Origin: Candidatus Cloacimonadales bacterium | GTDB lineage: Bacteria > Cloacimonadota > Cloacimonadia > Cloacimonadales > TCS61 | Direction of reading: 5' to 3' | DNA: 46,908 nt | Assembly (NCBI GenBank): GCA_030656075.1 | Contig: JAUSOT010000227.1 | Coordinates: forward strand, 1 to 46,908 | Shown here: positions 24,176-33,298 of the stretch, in pieces | Numbering within the stretch: position 1 is the first letter of the stretch | Layout: each line of letters opens with the position of its first letter | Program-made: the position numbers and the translations under genes | Notes under the pieces: model-generated | The model's input: the letters and a program-made list of their open reading frames with translations, nothing else | Databases searched by the model: none | What the model was told of the DNA's origin: nothing

Positions 24176-27100
24176 TTATACTTTTTCTACGTGTTTCACG
24201 TTGCGTTTGGTAGTAATCAAATACATTGCCGGAATCACATAAAGTGTCATAAAAGTAGAAACGATGATCCCGCCAATACTAACTATACCAAGTGGTTGAC
24301 GCATTTCTGCTCCAGCATCTCCGATGCCCAGAGCCATCGGCAGCATTCCAAAAATAATGGCAACCGCACTCATCAGGATTGGTTTGAGTTTCGTTGGGCT
24401 TGCTTCCAGTAAAGCTTCCCTGGTTGTCTTGCCCTGCTCACGTAATTGTTGAGTGTAATCCATGATCAAAATCGCGGCATTCACCACGATTCCCAGCAGC
24501 ATGATAATCCCCATCATCACGATCATTCCGAGATTCAAATGAGTGATATAAAGAATAATTATAACTCCAATCAGGGCCAACGGCATGGTCATCAGAATTA
24601 GCAAAGGTTTGGTGAAACTTTCCAAAATAGCAGCGAGCAGCATGTAGGTAAGTAAAATGGCGATCATGAAAGCTTTGGCCATTTCTCGGTTATTCTCTTC
24701 CATCATTTCACTGGTTCCACCCCAATTGAAAGTGAAACCGTCGGGCAGATCAGTTTGTTCCTGCAATGCTCTGAGCTCATTAACAACATTTCCCAGCACC
24801 GCGCCGGTTGCAATATCTCCGGTAAACTGTGCCGCCTTGATCTTATCGCGATGCACGATCTTGGTGGCACTGCTGGTAAATACAACTTCAGCAAGTTGCG
24901 AAATTCGGAAAGCGCCCATCGGGCCAATAACCGGAATGTTCTTGATCTCTTCCGGTGAATCTACATCGTCATCTTCTAGAGAAATCACAATATTATATTC
25001 TTCTCCGCCTTCCCGATATGCAGTAGCATTCATGCCCTGCACAGAAGCACGTAAGGTAAGCGCCAAATCATAGATGGTAAGCCCGGATGCCGCAAGTTTA
25101 TCTCGATAGGGAACTAAAGTGATTTCGGGTTTACCAGCTTTTAAATTACTGTCAAAGTTAATAAGTCCTTTCACCTGCTTTGCCTCATCGAGGAATTGAG
25201 CCGTAAGTTCACTCAACGTTTCCAGATCGGAGCCTTGCAGGTAAAATTCCACCGGTGAATCGCCACCTCCCATCGAGGATTGAGGAGAAACTTTGATCCT
25301 GGCATTGGGAAGGCTCGAAAGCTCTTCTATCAAGATGCTTACCAATTCATCTGTGGAAATGTCACGTGCTTTCAAATCAACCAGCGTCACTGTCATCGAA
25401 GCAAGATTCACTCCTTCGTCGATACGTCCCTGACTTCCCAGAGAAACCAGAATTTGTTTCACTTCTTTATGCTTTGTAACGATTTCTTCTATCTTACGAT
25501 ACATATCGGCAGTCTGTTCCAGATTGTAACCCACTGGTAATTCATAATCAAGCTTGATTTTCCCTTCATCCGAGCTTGGGAAGAGTTCAAATCCCAATTT
25601 TGGGGCAAATATTGCCATCGTTCCAACAAATAGCATAAAAGCCAGGATGGAAACGACGATCGCTCTACCTTTGTCATGCAGAATAAAAGCCAGAATTTTG
25701 CGATACGTGGCTTCCCAGTGATGGAACATGCGTTCTGCTGCTTCCCCAATTTTATTCTTTTTCTGTTTTTCAGGAATCAGGATGGAAGCCAGCATAGGTG
25801 TGAGCGTGAATGAGATTATCAATGAGAAAACTGTGGCAAAAGTAACTGTGAGAGCAAATTCTTTCAGGAACTGTCCGACCATTGTGTTCATCATCGCCAA
25901 AGGGAGAAAAACAACAATATTGGTGAGGGTGGAAGCCAAAACTGCCACTGCGGTTTCAGCAGTTCCCTGATCGGCGGCAACTCGTCTGCTATGTCCCATT
26001 TCTTTATGCCGGAAAATGTTTTCCAGCACCACCACCGAATTTGTGACGAGAATTCCCACCGACGTTGATAACCCCATCAGCGATAAAATATTTAAGCTGA
26101 ATCCTGCCCACTGCATCAGCATAAAGGTGGAAATGATCGAAGTTGGCATGGCAATCGCCACAATGATGGTCGCACGCAGATCATGCAGGAAGAACAACAG
26201 CACGATGCCTGTGAACAGAATGCCGAGGAACACATTATTCAGGGTGTCGGAAACTGAACTTTTGATGAAATCCGAATCGTCGCTCACGATAGAAAGCTCG
26301 GTTCCGGCAGGCAGAGTCCTCTGCAACATAGCAACTTCCTTACGCACAGTTTCGGCTACGCTCACAGGATTTCCGTTGGAAGTCTTCACGATGGAAAGCT
26401 GCACCACATTTTCCTTCCGCAGTTTATTCTCGTTATTAAAGAAGATTGAACGCTTACGCACTTCTTCGCCGCTGTCGTTCACGTTGGCGATCTGGCGTAG
26501 TTTTTTCGTTCCAAAAGCTGTGGGAATATCCAATTGGTTAAGTTGCTCAACGGAGGACAATTCACCTTCCAAACGCACAGAATATTCTTGATCTTTTTGC
26601 TGAAATTGACCGCCGGGCATGTTCATATTATGCGCTGAAAGGATCTGAGTAAGTTGCGGAAGCGAGATCATATTCTGATATACAACCCGGTCATCCAATG
26701 TAACCTGAATTTCCCGCTGCTGACCGCCGGTGATAGCAACTGTGGCCACGCCTTCGATCTGTGATAGCCGGTCTTTTAATTGTTTATCAGCAATTTCGTA
26801 GAGTTCACGTCCATCAATATTACCTGTGAGAATGAGTTCCATGATCGGGAAAGCTGTGAAATCCACTTTATCTACACTGGGATTGTCGGCATCATTAGGA
26901 AGGTTGCGATTTATCGCATCGATCTTCTGCTTAACTTCTGCTACAGCCACGTCGATATCTTTTCCCAACTCAAAAGCGATGAGAACGATCGATACATTGT
27001 CCATGGAATACGATTCGATATAATCGATTTTGCTAATTGTGGATACCGCATCCTCCAATTCTTTGGTGATGAGCGTTTCCACTTCGTTTGGTCCGGCTCC

Positions 27101-27256
27101 GGCATAGATGGTTTGGATGGTGACGTAAGGAATATCGGCATCAGGCATCAAATTCAGCGACAGGCTGAAATAGGCCATTGCCCCAAAAACGATGAATACG
27201 GCCAGCACCATCGAGATCATCACCGGTCTGTTTATAGATACTTTTGATAAAAACAT
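24176..27256 (-). CDS. RND efflux pump permease (AcrB/HAE1-like)
   Basis: The 1026-aa protein has the full HAE-RND architecture: TM1 at the N-terminus ('SINRPVMISMVLAVFIVFGAMAYFS'), two large periplasmic loops, and twelve predicted TM segments. It would export drugs or other amphiphiles with the adjacent adaptor and TolC. The TM4 motif reads 'GILVTNSVVVLENI', where AcrB has 'GLLVDDAIVVVENV', so the proton-relay Asp pair is replaced by Thr-Asn. TM10 reads 'GIVVNAAILIMDY', where AcrB has Lys in 'AKNAIL'. The operon order is tetR-tolC-MFP-RND. The start follows 'TTGGAGATATAA'. Confidence 0.93.
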   Translation of the reverse strand: MFLSKVSINRPVMISMVLAVFIVFGAMAYFSLSLNLMPDADIPYVTIQTIYAGAGPNEVETLITKELEDAVSTISKIDYIESYSMDNVSIVLIAFELGKDIDVAVAEVKQKIDAINRNLPNDADNPSVDKVDFTAFPIMELILTGNIDGRELYEIADKQLKDRLSQIEGVATVAITGGQQREIQVTLDDRVVYQNMISLPQLTQILSAHNMNMPGGQFQQKDQEYSVRLEGELSSVEQLNQLDIPTAFGTKKLRQIANVNDSGEEVRKRSIFFNNENKLRKENVVQLSIVKTSNGNPVSVAETVRKEVAMLQRTLPAGTELSIVSDDSDFIKSSVSDTLNNVFLGILFTGIVLLFFLHDLRATIIVAIAMPTSIISTFMLMQWAGFSLNILSLMGLSTSVGILVTNSVVVLENIFRHKEMGHSRRVAADQGTAETAVAVLASTLTNIVVFLPLAMMNTMVGQFLKEFALTVTFATVFSLIISFTLTPMLASILIPEKQKKNKIGEAAERMFHHWEATYRKILAFILHDKGRAIVVSILAFMLFVGTMAIFAPKLGFELFPSSDEGKIKLDYELPVGYNLEQTADMYRKIEEIVTKHKEVKQILVSLGSQGRIDEGVNLASMTVTLVDLKARDISTDELVSILIEELSSLPNARIKVSPQSSMGGGDSPVEFYLQGSDLETLSELTAQFLDEAKQVKGLINFDSNLKAGKPEITLVPYRDKLAASGLTIYDLALTLRASVQGMNATAYREGGEEYNIVISLEDDDVDSPEEIKNIPVIGPMGAFRISQLAEVVFTSSATKIVHRDKIKAAQFTGDIATGAVLGNVVNELRALQEQTDLPDGFTFNWGGTSEMMEENNREMAKAFMIAILLTYMLLAAILESFTKPLLILMTMPLALIGVIIILYITHLNLGMIVMMGIIMLLGIVVNAAILIMDYTQQLREQGKTTREALLEASPTKLKPILMSAVAIIFGMLPMALGIGDAGAEMRQPLGIVSIGGIIVSTFMTLYVIPAMYLITTKRNVKHVEKV

Positions 27257-27280
27257 TTATATCTCCAAGAGTATTTACTT

Positions 27281-27346
27281 TGTCATCCTGAGCGTAGTCG
27301 CAGGATCGTATAATTCCTCAATGGTTCGACTCCGCTCACCATGACA
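27281..27346. repeat. 66-base palindromic element with ~20-bp inverted ends
   Basis: The left end TGTCATCCTGAGCGTAGTCG and the reverse complement of the right end TGTCATGGTGAGCGGAGTCG agree at 16 of 20 positions. It lies between the adaptor and permease genes of the efflux operon. A related half-copy is at 13967. This resembles widely dispersed 'TGTCATCCTGAG' intergenic repeats seen in many genomes; no transposase is linked to it here. Confidence 0.65.
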
Positions 27347-27399
27347 GTTATTTATCACTTATTAATTTAATAAATCTGCAAAGAGCATAGCGCAAAGGG

Positions 27400-28434
27400 C
27401 TAATTGCTATCTGCTACTACTTTCACTTTTGCGTTCTCATAAACCAGATTCAGACCTTCAGAAATTACTCTATCGCCAGAGTTCAAACCTTCTAGTATCT
27501 CAAAATTACTGTTTTTATGACCGACTTTAATATAGCGTTTGGCAGCGATATCACCTTCCACCACATAAACGAAAACTCCCTTTTCGTCATTCATCACGTT
27601 TTTACGCGGTACCAGAAGCGCGGTTTCATTTGTATAAGTAAGAATGCGGACATCACCGATCACTCCTGATTTGCAGAGATTTTTCGCATTATCAAAAATC
27701 AACTCCACACCAAAAGCATTATGTTCACGATCCATGGAAATAGCCACTTCCGAAACTTTACCCATCAAGGTAGTATTATTCCAGGTAACGGTGGCTTTTT
27801 GTCCTGAACCTATCAGACACACTTCATCTTCGGCAGCCCAGATGCGAGCTTTCATCTGTTTGGTTTGTGAAACAAAAGCCAGCACATCTTCGGCATGAAC
27901 ACCGTCGGTTTCACGCACATTTATCGATGTAACATAGCCTTCGATAGGCGCACGAACTTTCAGCATTTGCTGAACTGCATCGAGATTAGCTGCTGAAACT
28001 TTGTATTGCATTTCCACACCTTCCAGATCCTGTTTGGAAATGCCGCCTTTGGCAAAAAGATTTTTCATTCTGTTGTAAGTTGCTTCGGCCAATTCATAGG
28101 CAGATTGAGCCTGTGTAAGCTGACCAGCCGGTGCATCTTCCGGGAATTCAAACATCACCTGATCTTTCATCATGTAATCACCCACTTTCACGAGGACTTT
28201 TTCAATTCTACCACCGATCATGGCAGCTGCTGCCGACTGACGCAAGCCGGAAACTGTTGCTGTGAAGGGCAGTTCTACGGCAAATTCCTGCGGTTGCATC
28301 ACGATCACTTTTACGGGAATTCCTTCTTCAGCGTGGATTTGCTCCATATTTCTAGATTCGGCTTTTTCCTGCTTAGCGCATCCCAGGAAAAGTATTAATG
28401 CTAATACTAATAGGATCAATAATTTAGATTTCAT
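27400..28434 (-). CDS. RND efflux periplasmic adaptor (membrane fusion protein)
   Basis: The 344-aa protein is a lipoprotein ('LILFLGCAKQ') with the MFP layout: a lipoyl-like half ('TATVSGLRQSAAAAMIGGRIEKVLVKVGDYMMKDQ'), a coiled-coil hairpin (about 100-150), the second lipoyl half ('VRAPIEGYVTSINVRETDGVHAEDVLAFVS'), a beta-barrel and a membrane-proximal domain. It links the RND permease to TolC across the periplasm. The start has 'GGAGATAAAA'. It lies between the tolC-like and RND genes. Confidence 0.92.
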   Translation of the reverse strand: MKSKLLILLVLALILFLGCAKQEKAESRNMEQIHAEEGIPVKVIVMQPQEFAVELPFTATVSGLRQSAAAAMIGGRIEKVLVKVGDYMMKDQVMFEFPEDAPAGQLTQAQSAYELAEATYNRMKNLFAKGGISKQDLEGVEMQYKVSAANLDAVQQMLKVRAPIEGYVTSINVRETDGVHAEDVLAFVSQTKQMKARIWAAEDEVCLIGSGQKATVTWNNTTLMGKVSEVAISMDREHNAFGVELIFDNAKNLCKSGVIGDVRILTYTNETALLVPRKNVMNDEKGVFVYVVEGDIAAKRYIKVGHKNSNFEILEGLNSGDRVISEGLNLVYENAKVKVVADSN

Positions 28435-28518
28435 TTTTATCTCCGTTTAGGTTTATTTTATTTAATTGTCATTGCTTCGTTCGTTTTAGCAAGAAAGAAA
28501 ACTCGCAAAGACATAATT

Positions 28519-29901
28519 TCACAATTCCCTGCCCATTGCTTTCTGCAATTTTTCATAAGAAATCGCCGCAGCATAATTGGCATTCATAAAACTGAGTTTG
28601 GCTGCTTTAAACTGCAATTGAGCATCGATCACTTCCAACTGATTGGACACCTGATTTTCATAACGGGCATTGGCAATTTCCAAGCCTTTGGTAGCCAATT
28701 CCACGTTCCTGGTTTGAACGTTAACTTTTTCCAGATCAGCCTGCAATTGCAGATAAGAATTGCGCACATCCAGTTCGATCATTTCCTGCAAACTTCGATG
28801 ATCCAGCTCTGATTGTTTCAGTGAATGCCGGGCTTTTTTGATCTTGGAAGAATTGGAAAATCCGGTGAACAGCGGCATGGAAAAACCGATGCCAACCTGG
28901 TAATAATTTCCCCAATCGTTGCTTTCGATCTTCTCTTCATCCGTTCCAAAATATGTGTATTCGGCGCTGATGCCGATATTGGGCAGGAAATTACCTTTCT
29001 CATAACGCAGCAGCACTTTGTTCACATCAACGCCAATTTGGGAAAGTTCTATCTCCATGCGATTCCGTTGAGCTTCTTCGATTGCTGTATTCAGAACGAC
29101 TACTTTCATTTCGGGAAGTTCAATCTCGTCAATTAGAAGCAAATCTGTTTCATCTAAGTTCAAATGATTGGCAAAACTCTCCAGAGCCAATTTGGCATTT
29201 TTCTCCGCTTCCAAAATTTCCGGTTCCAGCTTTTTCACTTCCAGTTCAGCTCGCAGCAGATCATATTCCGACACCAGACCTTCCTGGAACATATCCGAAA
29301 CCTGCTGGAAATAAAGATTGGCAAAAGCCAAGGCTTCCGCCTGGATTTCGGCAACTTCACCAGCTAATTTGGTTTTATAATACAAATCCTTCGTATTAAA
29401 AATAAGATTTTGCTCATCGAGAAAATATTTCTTTTCCTGCAGATGATAGAGTTTGCCGGCGATGTTTATGCCGTTGATCAGCTTTCCACCCATAAAAATA
29501 ACCTGACTCAGTGAAACCGTTCCGGCCAGAGAATATTCATCGGTAGTTTTGTTGGGAATGAAAGCTGCAAATCCATAATCGATGAATTCGGCGATTGTAC
29601 TGTCGTTGACTGTTGCTGTGTTATCCAGTTCAGAAACCAGGCTGGGAAACACAGAAATGGCAGATTCCGGCAAGGTTGTACGCTTGAATTGATAACCGCC
29701 AGAAAGGGTGATTTGAGGGAACAGATTGCCTCGCACATTATTATATTCCTGGCGGTATTTGCCCACTTCTTCTCTGGCTTTCTGCAAATCTTTGTTGTTC
29801 TGTTTCGCCATTTCCACACTTTCCTGCAAGGTCAAAGATATTTGCCCGCACAGCGACAACGTTAAAAACAGCATTAAGATCATTATTGAATTTCTTTTCA
29901 T
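28519..29901 (-). CDS. TolC-family outer membrane efflux protein
   Basis: The 460-aa protein has a signal peptide (about 1-20), then two OEP repeats with long helices ('LTLQESVEMAKQNNKDLQKAREEVGKYRQEYNN', 'SQIGVDVNKVLLRYEKGNFLPNIGISAEYTYFG'), matching the TolC/OEP fold of three copies forming an outer-membrane tunnel. The start has 'GAGGGGATTTTGA' upstream. It begins 12 bases after the tetR stop and belongs to the same operon. Confidence 0.93.
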   Translation of the reverse strand: MKRNSIMILMLFLTLSLCGQISLTLQESVEMAKQNNKDLQKAREEVGKYRQEYNNVRGNLFPQITLSGGYQFKRTTLPESAISVFPSLVSELDNTATVNDSTIAEFIDYGFAAFIPNKTTDEYSLAGTVSLSQVIFMGGKLINGINIAGKLYHLQEKKYFLDEQNLIFNTKDLYYKTKLAGEVAEIQAEALAFANLYFQQVSDMFQEGLVSEYDLLRAELEVKKLEPEILEAEKNAKLALESFANHLNLDETDLLLIDEIELPEMKVVVLNTAIEEAQRNRMEIELSQIGVDVNKVLLRYEKGNFLPNIGISAEYTYFGTDEEKIESNDWGNYYQVGIGFSMPLFTGFSNSSKIKKARHSLKQSELDHRSLQEMIELDVRNSYLQLQADLEKVNVQTRNVELATKGLEIANARYENQVSNQLEVIDAQLQFKAAKLSFMNANYAAAISYEKLQKAMGREL

Positions 29902-29913
29902 TCAAAATCCCCT

Positions 29914-30483
29914 CTATTCTATTCCTTTAAATATTACTTCTATGGTAGTATCGATCATATCATCGATATTCCAGTTAATATTATCCAAAAATCTTCCGGT
30001 AAATGAACCATAGGTTACTCCCAGAATCATCAGCACTAGTGAATCGCTCAATTCAAAAGATACTTTTTTATTTTGAATACCCAGCTTGATAATATCTTTC
30101 ACAATAGTGAAATCGGTATCGAACAGTTTTTTTCTGTGTTCCAATAAAAATTCCTGTACTTTAGCAGGCAGCCCTTCCTTTTCCAGCAGTTTCATATACG
30201 GCAGGTTTTCCTGCATTATGCTGATTTTCTTTTTCATGTAGCTTCGTAATTTTTCTTGAACACTTGCGACTTGATCGACAGCCTCCGACAATGAATTTCG
30301 CATTTCATTGATTTTATACAGGATCATTTCAGTCATAATTTCTTCCTTGCTTTTGAAGTAGTAATAGAGGGCTGTTTTCTGAATACCGCATTCATGGGCG
30401 ATGTCATCGAGTGTAATTTTCTCTATTCCATATTTCAGGAAAGCATTTTGAGCTGCTCTTAAAATCTCTTCTCGGCGAGCCAT
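29914..30483 (-). CDS. TetR/AcrR-family transcriptional regulator of the efflux operon
   Basis: Residues about 1-50 from the chosen start form a TetR HTH ('REEILRAAQNAFLKYGIEKITLDDIAHECGIQKTALYYYFKSKEEI'), followed by an all-helical ligand domain. The start ATG at 30483 is chosen because it directly follows 'AAGGAGGAGAT'; the ORF extends to 30501 without a better site. It is the first gene of a four-gene pump operon and probably represses it through the inverted repeat just upstream (30501-30527). Confidence 0.92.
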   Translation of the reverse strand: MARREEILRAAQNAFLKYGIEKITLDDIAHECGIQKTALYYYFKSKEEIMTEMILYKINEMRNSLSEAVDQVASVQEKLRSYMKKKISIMQENLPYMKLLEKEGLPAKVQEFLLEHRKKLFDTDFTIVKDIIKLGIQNKKVSFELSDSLVLMILGVTYGSFTGRFLDNINWNIDDMIDTTIEVIFKGIE

Positions 30484-30500
30484 ATCTCCTCCTTTTTGCA

Positions 30501-30527
30501 TTTGAACTTTTCATTCATAAGTTCAAA
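30501..30527 (-). promoter_or_regulatory. Putative TetR operator
   Basis: TTTGAACTT and AAGTTCAAA form a perfect 9-bp inverted repeat separated by 9 bases, located 18 bases upstream of the regulator's start codon. Such dyads are usual TetR-family operators. A TTGACG (30558 region, minus strand) upstream could be the -35 element. Binding is inferred from position and symmetry. Confidence 0.6.
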
Positions 30528-30862
30528 AATTAAAGCAGAAAATATTCGTCAACTACTTTTTGAATTTTTTATTGGAATGTTCAAATTGTTGGATTTTTAA
30601 AATTGTACTTTGCCAAAAAATTCTTTCAAATTGCTGAAATGAGTTTTGGAATAGTTCCTTTCACATACAATCTATTCAAACCTTTGAATGTCTCCGATTC
30701 ATCGGAGTCTTCCGAGTGTTGAAAACCATTATCAAGGTAACACTTCGGAATGTTGAATCATTTTACTAATTTTTACCACTGATAAAATTTCATCTAACAT
30801 TCGGATGACTCCGCATCTGAATTTTTCAATATTCAGGTGCGAATACAATCCGAAGTTTGTTG
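30528..30862. repeat. Intergenic segment with several hairpins
   Basis: No gene is seen. Hairpins include CTCCGAT-tc-ATCGGAG (30692-30707), a TTCCGAGTGTT/AACACTTCGGAA pair (30710-30750), ATTCGGATG-actccg-CATCTGAAT (30799-30822) and the mutually exclusive GCATCTGAAT/ATTCAGGTGC (30813-30840). The promoter-proximal part belongs to the efflux operon; the hairpins lie 3' of the secreted beta-helix gene. Confidence 0.6.
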
Positions 30863-33160
30863 TTATTTCAACATCATAATTTTCTTCGCTGTCTCTTTGC
30901 CTTCCAGTTCAAGTTTAACTACATACTGACCGCTCGAAACAGATTTTCCCTGTTCGTCTTTGCCGTTCCACACACACTCATAAGTACCGCGAACTGTGGT
31001 GCAATCTAAAAGAGTTTTCACTTTCTGACCTTTTATGTTGTAAATTGCCAGTTCTATTTTTCCTGATTCTGCTAATTCCAGTTTGATTGTTGTCGATGGA
31101 TTGAACGGATTGGGATAATTCGAGAGTTGAGTAGTGAGAGGTGAGAGGTGAGTAACTTCTTTATCTTCGACTCCGACTCCCTGCCACTCATAAGCTCCCA
31201 TATCCACAGTTTCCCCATAAATACGCGGATTACCAGCTAAATCAAATTCGGGTAATTCAATACCTGGAGGTAAATCTAATGTGCCAGCATCGATGCAGAG
31301 CGAACTGGTTTGCAACATGTATGGATAATCTCCGGTGCCTGACCAGAGCGGATTTTCGTTCAGATTGCCTTCTAACCAATATACCTGATTAAATGAATAT
31401 GGATTTTGAATTCCAACTGCTCCTCCTTCAACTAAAGAATGAGAAACACTAACGCTTGAAAAGTGATTTGGATCATTAAAATTATCTATATAAATCTCAT
31501 GAGGATTATCACCATATAAAATAGAGTTGTAGATATTAATGTGACTATCCGAATCAGAAATTATAATTGCACCACCTTCAACACCCTGAGGAACTATATT
31601 ATTTCCAATAGTTGAATTGATCAAATAAAGTTCAATTCCATTTACAATAACCATAACAGCAGTAGTTAGAAAGTCAGGATCATTTGTATATCGTTCATTT
31701 CCTGTTAATTCCACGTTTTTCATGATAACATCCATCGGACCGCTGAAATTAGCATCAAATACTAACTGAATAAATGCGTGTGGTTCTACAACTATCAATT
31801 CTTGATTATTAATTATCCTAATGTTTTCCAATTCTGCTTTTGGATTTATACTATTACATTTATGAAGGCGTAGAAAACCACTATTGTTATTATATGATGT
31901 GATATTGATAAATTTTGTCTCTAATTGCGATGTGAAAATTAAATAACTATTATCTCTAATGCAAGTTGTGAAATATAGATTTTCAAAGGTAATTAATGGC
32001 TCTGGCACAATATCAGTATCTATTCTTATTGCGGTAGCTAAGCTTGTGTCTTTTCCGTTTATAAAGCTAATATTCTTAATATAATAATTTGCTTTTGCAT
32101 TTATGTCATTAATGAACATACAACTCTCTTCTGCATCCCAAATTACACCTTGCATCGATTCACCGATAATTGAAACATTACCCGGCATGTTAAATGGAAA
32201 ACATTGTTGGTTTAAACTGTTAGAGTATGTTCCGTTTGCTATGTGGACAGTATAAACTTCATTACTCTCACCGCTGAGAAGCACTAAAGCATAATTAACT
32301 GTTTGCAGCGGATTATCTTCTGTCAAACCGCTGTTCATATTATCTCCTAGAGCAGAAATATATAAATCGCAATAAACTAGCTCGATCTTGGCATTATTTA
32401 CATTTAGGGTTACATCATTCAAAGGTACTCCGGTACTTGAAGTTGAATTTATAAAATAAAGTGAATTGCTGGCTACTGTAAATGTATCTACATTCACTAT
32501 CATTGCAGGGCAAGATGAAGCTTTATTAATATCATTCCCCTTTGAAGCATAATTCAAATATATATCACATAAATTTTCACTATCAAATTGTATTTCTGAA
32601 TTATTAATCAGAAAAATAGCTCCACCATATGAAATAGCGTGATTATTTGTTAATTTAGTGCCTTCTATAAATAAATTTGAGTTTCGGATATAAATTCCAC
32701 CACCACAATCGGCAGTATTATCTTTGATTAAACAATTTTTAATATTCATTTCTGAATCTCTTATATATACGCCTCCTCCATAGGGACCGGTATTCGCAGG
32801 ATTTCCGGAACCATTTGTAATAGAAAAACCATATATTGTTGTTGTGCTGTCTTCTTCTGACATCACTCTCACACAACTACCGTTTTGATTTCCATCGATT
32901 ATCGTTTGGGAAATGTATTGTTCATCACCGGTTGTTAAATTCAAACTGCCAACAATAATACTTTTGCCGTTATAATCTATATTTTCATAATACGTGCCGG
33001 GATAAACCAGAACTGTATCAGTATTTGCCGATGCATCGATACCTTCTTGGATAGTGGTGAAGTTGCCGGAGCCATCTTGTTTGATGTGCCAGGTAACGGC
33101 ATTTAACCACGAATTGGCACAAATTAACACGAATATAAGGATAATAATTGATCTCACCAA
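30863..33160 (-). CDS. Secreted right-handed beta-helix protein with C-terminal sorting domain
   Basis: The 765-aa protein has a signal peptide (about 1-21), then 'WHIKQDGSGNFTTIQEGIDAS', the usual opening of pectate-lyase-like parallel beta-helix proteins. Repeats follow ('IYGFSITNGSGNPANTGPYGGGVYIRDSEMNIKNC') to about residue 660, then the sorting domain '[19 protein letters not shown]...[12 protein letters not shown]' ending 'AKKIMMLK'. Surface display or secretion through a type IX-like route is inferred. It has no recognised catalytic motif. The start is TTG (33160) or GTG (33157), and 'AAGGGGG' from a hairpin repeat acts as ribosome site. Confidence 0.85.
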   Translation of the reverse strand: MVRSIIILIFVLICANSWLNAVTWHIKQDGSGNFTTIQEGIDASANTDTVLVYPGTYYENIDYNGKSIIVGSLNLTTGDEQYISQTIIDGNQNGSCVRVMSEEDSTTTIYGFSITNGSGNPANTGPYGGGVYIRDSEMNIKNCLIKDNTADCGGGIYIRNSNLFIEGTKLTNNHAISYGGAIFLINNSEIQFDSENLCDIYLNYASKGNDINKASSCPAMIVNVDTFTVASNSLYFINSTSSTGVPLNDVTLNVNNAKIELVYCDLYISALGDNMNSGLTEDNPLQTVNYALVLLSGESNEVYTVHIANGTYSNSLNQQCFPFNMPGNVSIIGESMQGVIWDAEESCMFINDINAKANYYIKNISFINGKDTSLATAIRIDTDIVPEPLITFENLYFTTCIRDNSYLIFTSQLETKFINITSYNNNSGFLRLHKCNSINPKAELENIRIINNQELIVVEPHAFIQLVFDANFSGPMDVIMKNVELTGNERYTNDPDFLTTAVMVIVNGIELYLINSTIGNNIVPQGVEGGAIIISDSDSHINIYNSILYGDNPHEIYIDNFNDPNHFSSVSVSHSLVEGGAVGIQNPYSFNQVYWLEGNLNENPLWSGTGDYPYMLQTSSLCIDAGTLDLPPGIELPEFDLAGNPRIYGETVDMGAYEWQGVGVEDKEVTHLSPLTTQLSNYPNPFNPSTTIKLELAESGKIELAIYNIKGQKVKTLLDCTTVRGTYECVWNGKDEQGKSVSSGQYVVKLELEGKETAKKIMMLK

Positions 33161-33192
33161 ACCCCCTTAAATTCCCCCTTCCAAAGGGGGAC
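33159..33192 (-). repeat. Hairpin repeat unit overlapping the start of the beta-helix gene
   Basis: TCCCCCTT-cca-AAGGGGGA (33173-33191) plus the adjoining AACCCCCTTAAA matches units at 12001 and 14117. On the minus strand its end reads 'TAAGGGGGTTTGGTGAGA', so the repeat carries the ribosome site and reaches into the start codon of the downstream gene. Confidence 0.7.
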
Positions 33193-33208
33193 TACATCGT
33201 CTTCTGAG

Positions 33209-33290
33209 AGATTCTTCCTAGGCAATCGTCGAAGAATCTGAATATAAATATTGAACCCGACTCAAGTCCTAATTGACCCGAGTCGAGTTC
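33209..33290 (-). terminator. Tandem hairpins 3' of the amidotransferase-like gene
   Basis: AGATTCTTC/GAAGAATCT (33209-33239, 9 bp) and GAACCCGACTC/GAGTCGAGTTC (33253-33290, one mismatch) lie just past the stop codon at 33299. They probably terminate that transcript. The AACTCGACTCGGGT sequence recurs near 45.75 kb and, diverged, at 46.03 kb. Confidence 0.5.
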
Positions 33291-33298
33291 ATTTGATA

